Shown here: positions 59,886 through 64,000 of the stretch, one piece after another
Position numbering within the stretch: the stretch's first letter is position 1
Layout of the letters: every line of letters starts with the position of its first letter
DNA from: Chrysoperla carnea
Taxonomy: Eukaryota; Arthropoda; Insecta; Neuroptera; Chrysopidae
Reading direction: 5' to 3'
Assembly: GCF_905475395.1 (NCBI RefSeq)
Contig: NC_058337.1
Location: forward strand, 114,074,368 to 114,138,367
Length of the DNA: 64,000 nucleotides
Made by a program: the position numbers and the translations under genes
Notes under the pieces: model-generated
The model's database searches: none
What the model was told of the DNA's origin: nothing
The model's input: only the letters and a program-made list of their open reading frames with translations

Positions 59886-60434
59886 TATACGTGTTTTACC
59901 ACCTTTCCGCTGATAATTTCATTTTTCAGCTCCTCAATTCTCGTGTTTTAAACGGTCAAAATTTCTCAAACTTTAAAATTTAATACTAATCCCTATTCTT
60001 AGTCTTTTCATAAGTGGGTTTCACAGTAGTTCAAGCAAAGGAACTACCTTAATAATAAAAAAATGATATTTTTTTACCGTCGGAATGAGATATTAACAAT
60101 CAAAATGTGTATAATTTACAAGCTGGATATAGGTACTGAGTATAAAAAATAGATACTTTTCTATACTTATATCTCGAAAACAGTTTTGTCAAAAAAAGTG
60201 AAAGCATCTGATAAATCGCACATGGGATAGCTATTTAATTGTTTGTTTATCTGACAAAAATACGATTTTATGAACAACTTTTAGATTCGGTACAAATCCA
60301 AAATGGTACACGAAGTTTTAATTTCTGTAAAAATTAAACGTACATTTGAAGTAAAAAAAAGTAGTTTAAAAAAATATATGCAATGTTAACATCTTAGAAC
60401 AAGGTGTAGGAAAACGATATATTCCTATTTAAAA

Positions 60435-60829
60435 AATAGGGTACTTTCGGGAGTGAAAAATAAATTATGAAATTTGATAAAAATTAAAATTTATGTAGAA
60501 ATATAATTAAATATTCTGATTTTGAGCCATTAAAGCACATTATTGTTTTATTATATTAAAATTAAAAGTTGTAATTTTTAATTTGTATATCACGTGACCT
60601 AAAACACGAACATGATGTGTTAAAATTATTTATACATATAATAATTACATAGACGACTGTTATTTTACCAATATTACGTCACCAAAATGGCTGACAGTGT
60701 TTTTGCGGGAATATAAAAGGTTTAAAATTTAATTTTATGGAAAGAAAGCGTGTTTATTTTGCCGAAATATATTCATTAGGAAAATCAACATTTTGAAGTA
60801 CTTTTTCAAGCATAGTAGAAAACCCTATT
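60435..60829 (+). repeat. Interspersed repeat A, diverged copy 3
   Basis: It begins AATAGGGTA and ends AAAACCCTATT. Blocks such as AAATATTCTGATTT, GTATATCACGTGACCTAAAAC, ATATTACGTCA and AAGAAAGCGTGT match copies 1 and 2. It is about 125 bp shorter than they are because of internal deletions. It lacks the 93-bp left flank shared by the other two, which sets the left boundary of the element. Confidence 0.7.
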
Positions 60830-60983
60830 GTGTCAGTCTTACCTTGAGTAGCATAAATTGAAGCAGTAATTTTTATAAAATAAAATTATTACTTGATTGT
60901 CGTAAAAATGAAATTTAATTTCCGCTAGTCAAATTCTATCTACAGAAAAACTGTAAATTATAATTCGAGAAATAGTATAGTTA

Positions 60984-61107
60984 TAGAGTTGTTCAAAAAT
61001 ATTTTATCACTTTAATGATGGTAACGTGTATTTTATTTTAGTGGTAACATCTTTTTGGATATAATTTTCGTCATTTACGTTGTAATATTTTTTTGAACAA
61101 CCCTGTA
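60984..61107. mobile_element. Small inverted-repeat element ending ACCCTGTAT
   Basis: GAGTTGTTCAAAAATATT near 60986 pairs with AATATTTTTTTGAACAACCC near 61085-61103, giving inverted ends on a 124-bp segment. A CAGGGTTGT-type terminus is common in small insect transposons. There is no coding content. Confidence 0.5.
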
Positions 61108-61465
61108 TTTCAAATATTAAATTATTAGTTATATGATGCAAAGCACAAACTAAAAAGACTCCATCCATGAGAATTCGAATATTACTACAAGATATTTCAA
61201 GCTAGAATTTCTTAATTAGATTTGAACAATAAATTGGCATAATAATGTTTTGACTCCTACGAGACAAAGATGTTGAGGGTCATTTGAAAAATCAATTCCG
61301 CAAGAGGAAGCTGTGGATTTTATTTATTGCTAACAAAATTTACTACTAGTCAACAGTATATTACTCATTAAATATTTTATTAGGTGTATTAAATAAAATT
61401 GGGTTATGTAAACTACTTATACATATTTTTTTTATTTCTTTATGAAAATATATTATGGTAAATTA

Positions 61466-61471
<6 letters not shown>

Positions 61472-61529
<58 letters not shown>
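61472..61529 (+). repeat. (AT)29 microsatellite
   Basis: Fifty-eight bases of alternating AT. The open frame running through it (61442-61648) is an artefact of this repeat. Confidence 0.95.
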
Positions 61530-61531
<2 letters not shown>

Positions 61532-61814
61532 TTTGTACTAAGAAAATTTTCTTTTAAGACGTTTCTTGGTTTCTCTAATAAAATATTAATTTTAATACAT
61601 ACAATGTGTATCATATATAAATATGTTACTTATTTTTTCAAATCATGAGTATTACTCCAATTAATAGTGAGCAAACAAAACCAATATAATCCAAATTAAT
61701 CGAAAATGAAAGAATTTGGCCGATAATTTCTTTAAATTAAGGAACGAGTTTCCGATCTACGATATTTATGAAGATAAGAAAGACGAAAATCCTCAAGAGA
61801 GGATTGCGAATTTA

Positions 61815-62370
61815 ACTAGGTTAGGTAAGGTTGGAGGAGCTGTCCTGAGGTTGGACACACTTAGACCATAAGGTCCGTTGTGATACCGAAAGGGGGTTGG
61901 CTAATTCCCGGACACTACTCCATGAACCATTTGGATTTGTTTAAAAACAACAGGAGTGCTTTCACGTTAACGGAATTTATTTCAGAGAGGCCGTCAAAGA
62001 AAGGCTGGCTCAAGTGAGTCCACCTCTTCGTAGCAAGAGCGCTGGGCAGTGACAGAGATGGTGAGACATCTTTTCTTCCTTCTCGTGACTGTGACAGCTC
62101 CTACAATAATCATGATACACTGTCAGACCCAGTCGTTCAGCCTGCCTCCCACCTAGGCAGTGTCCTGTAGAAGCCGTAACAATTTTGCTAATAGGGGCCC
62201 TTGGAAGTGATATAAGAACTTCGGAACGCCTGCGATTGTCCTGAGACCAAATATGTCTTGTAGTACCACAAGTACGTTCTTCCCTCCAAGTAGTAGAGTT
62301 TGGCCAACTAGAAACGTCGTAATTTAGGATTTCGGCGATAGTCATTAAATAGGGAAACCAATATAGCAAC
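61815..62370 (-). mobile_element. Non-LTR retrotransposon remnant, pol C-terminus and 3' UTR
   Basis: On the minus strand, from 62369 down, the frame contains WREERTCGTTRH, then TASTGHCLGGRQAERLGLTV and a Cys/His cluster (CRSCHSHEKEEKMSHHLCHC). This is the typical end of insect non-LTR pol proteins. A frameshift near 62030 moves the continuation (THLSQPFFDGLSEI, ending FME-stop near 61920) into another frame. The 3' UTR ends in TAACCTAG-like words near 61815. Only the last about 150 codons remain. The family differs from the 11541-12600 element in sequence. Confidence 0.75.
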
Positions 62371-63089
62371 GGAAATGGTTCGTGTAAGATTATTAAAAAA
62401 GACTACCCAGGGACATTCTTATTTATTTAGATAAGTTTCAGGAATCGCTGCCTTGAACAAGGTTAGCAGCGAAAAAGGTTCACGATAGAATTTGAGATAC
62501 ACCGCTATCACCGATATAATCATTTATATCGATAAAATCATAAAGAAAAGGCGAGAAGACATAAAAGAGTTGGATAGGCATAAAACTTTGTTATTGGGAT
62601 CAACATAAAAAAGTAGGATTACCTACTAATAATATATTCTGACCAAAATTAATTATATACCAAAATTTTAGTAGCTAATGAATTAAGGTTCTTAAATCTG
62701 CTTGGAAGAATCAGCAAAATTATCAAAAGCAAAAGTGCTAATCGCTTTTTTAATGCAGTGAGTTTCCAAGTGAGAAGTGGCATTATGATTGAGATCTACA
62801 ATCCACCATTTTAAGAATTACATAATACTCATTCAATTTGATACATCCCGTATAAAATAAACATATTATTATTTATAAACAAGACTTTGTACTATACACT
62901 ACATACCCACAATACATAGTAGCTGTAGTAAGAAGTAAGAAGCATGTTATTTTTTCTTTACAACTTTTGTTTGTTATTATTTATATTCCAATGAATGTTT
63001 TCTTAACTAAAAAACATGATGGCAGTTGTATGGTTGTTAGACCGGTATTTAACCCCCAAATGGGTAAGCATTTTGAACGTAAAATATTC
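62371..63089. other. AT-rich stretch without recognisable genes
   Basis: I see no gene. Upstream pol sequence expected for the preceding retroelement is not recognisable here, so that element is 5'-truncated or too decayed. Confidence 0.4.
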
Positions 63090-63485
63090 TGCTTTCTTCA
63101 AATCTGTTCTCATTTGAAAAATCGATGTTTGATTCGTTGTAGCTTTAAAGCTATGTTCAAGATCAAATGCAACGTCACCATTGGATTCTCTATCGAAAAT
63201 ATGTCGGATATGGTAGTTATGGAAAGGTTACCATTGAAAAATTAACTTTGACCTTGGAGCGACCTTGAAGATCATGATCAAGGTCATGGCCAAGATAATA
63301 TTTTTGCCTAAAATTTTACGCTCTTTCAAATCTGGAATAAAAAGTAGGTTCGGTTTCAAATCTGGAGTAAAAAGTTCCCATTTGAAAATCACTTTTTGGT
63401 TCGCTGTAGCTTTGAGGTTATGTTCAAGGTGAAATTCAAGGTTACCGTTGGTCAAAAAATACGTTGGATATGGTATTCATTTGTT
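63090..63485 (+). repeat. Degenerate tandem repeat, period about 255 bp
   Basis: The block TCAAATCTG...CATTTGAAAATC...GGTTCGCTGTAGCTTTGAGG...ATGTTCAAGG...GGATATGGTATTC at 63356-63480 matches 63098-63225 with about one base in five different. The intervening part is rich in AAGGTCA-like words. The open frames on both strands here (62967-63245, 63228-63455) follow the repeat and are not convincing genes. Confidence 0.5.
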
Positions 63486-64000
63486 TTTCCGTCTGGCTCT
63501 GCGAGATCTCAAAAAATTTCCATACTTTTGGGATATCAAGTATACAAAAACATTTGATTTACAGTCTACTGCACCATATTTCTTTATTTCGAAGAAATAA
63601 AGGGCGATCAGATCCAATTTGTGAATCCAAAAAACGTCGTTGTTTCTCGAAGTAAACGTAAATGAAAATTATCAAAATAGGCTAGAAATTTGTTTTGAAG
63701 GAATAGCAACAATTGATGTAAGCTCTTTTGTGACCAGAATCCCGACCCATTTATCGGGTTATGAACCAGTCTATATACGTATTATTATTTAAGCCATACT
63801 CTTACTCCACTTTTTTCAAAAATTACATTTGATATGATGTTTATTCGTTATAAAAGAGAAGCTTTCGTTCGTTCGCTAGATAGCTACTAGCTTGCGCTTG
63901 TTATAGCTAACGCGCGCGCTACATTCTTCTAGGTTACTCGTACAATATCTTTGCATAGTAAATGTTGTTATATTATTATTGTTCATGTTATTGTTCTGGT
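63486..64000. other. Window end, no recognisable gene
   Basis: Nothing assignable is present. A short CG-rich patch (AACGCGCGCGCTAC near 63908) and a TTCGTTCGTTCG run near 63866 stand out from the AT-rich background. Confidence 0.35.

Noticed and set aside
61442..61648. Open frame of 68 codons
   Set aside because: It is mainly the (AT)n microsatellite translated as alternating Ile/Tyr.
1..64000. CRISPR array, bacterial operons, ribosome-binding sites
   Set aside because: The DNA is intron-bearing insect nuclear sequence; no regularly spaced direct repeats with unique spacers were seen.

Overview
The window is a gene-poor, strongly AT-rich stretch of insect nuclear DNA. Coding sequence is split by introns of about 60 bp to 3.6 kb with GT-AG ends. 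Two of the four genes belong to arthropod sensory families: a pickpocket-type DEG/ENaC channel and a gustatory receptor of the carbon-dioxide-receptor lineage. That receptor lineage is best known from beetles, moths and flies, so a holometabolous insect is my best guess; the species cannot be fixed from the sequence.

Left part (1-15,698). A Ran-binding protein 3 gene on the minus strand (3' end outside the window) stands head-to-head with a complete INPP5F/Sac2 phosphoinositide 4-phosphatase gene on the plus strand. I assembled both by joining exons whose reading phases agree at every junction. INPP5F spans ten exons and 1173 codons. It also carries an eleventh, in-frame 231-nt exon (10459-10689) that begins with a diverged copy of the following exon. 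Its introns hold a 395-bp foldback element, a 521-bp repeat shared with a RanBP3 intron, and a decayed non-LTR retrotransposon interrupted by another foldback element with an 11-bp target duplication.

Middle part (15,699-40,140). After an intergenic tract with several repeats comes a complete nine-exon pickpocket/ENaC channel gene (minus, 563 aa), with a piggyBac-like TTAA-flanked element in one intron. Next is a repeat-rich interval holding a foldback element, two tandem copies of an interspersed repeat, a 5'-truncated non-LTR retrotransposon with a 13-bp target duplication, and a tRNA-derived SINE-like sequence. Then follows a complete five-exon gustatory receptor (plus, 467 aa) of the Gr1/Gr2/Gr3 (Drosophila Gr21a/Gr63a) lineage.

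Right part (40,140-64,000). I find no certain gene. A possible signal-peptide first exon lies near 50.05 kb behind a less AT-rich leader. The rest is repeats: a second TTAA element with a foldback nested in it, more foldbacks, microsatellites, a perfect 96-bp tandem duplication, a third copy of the 521-bp repeat family, and two 3' ends of a non-LTR retrotransposon, one beside three TTAGG units.

The genes do not form a pathway. RanBP3 (nuclear export) and INPP5F (endosomal phosphoinositides) are housekeeping genes. The channel and the receptor are both membrane proteins of sensory-type families, but nothing in the sequence shows that they act together.
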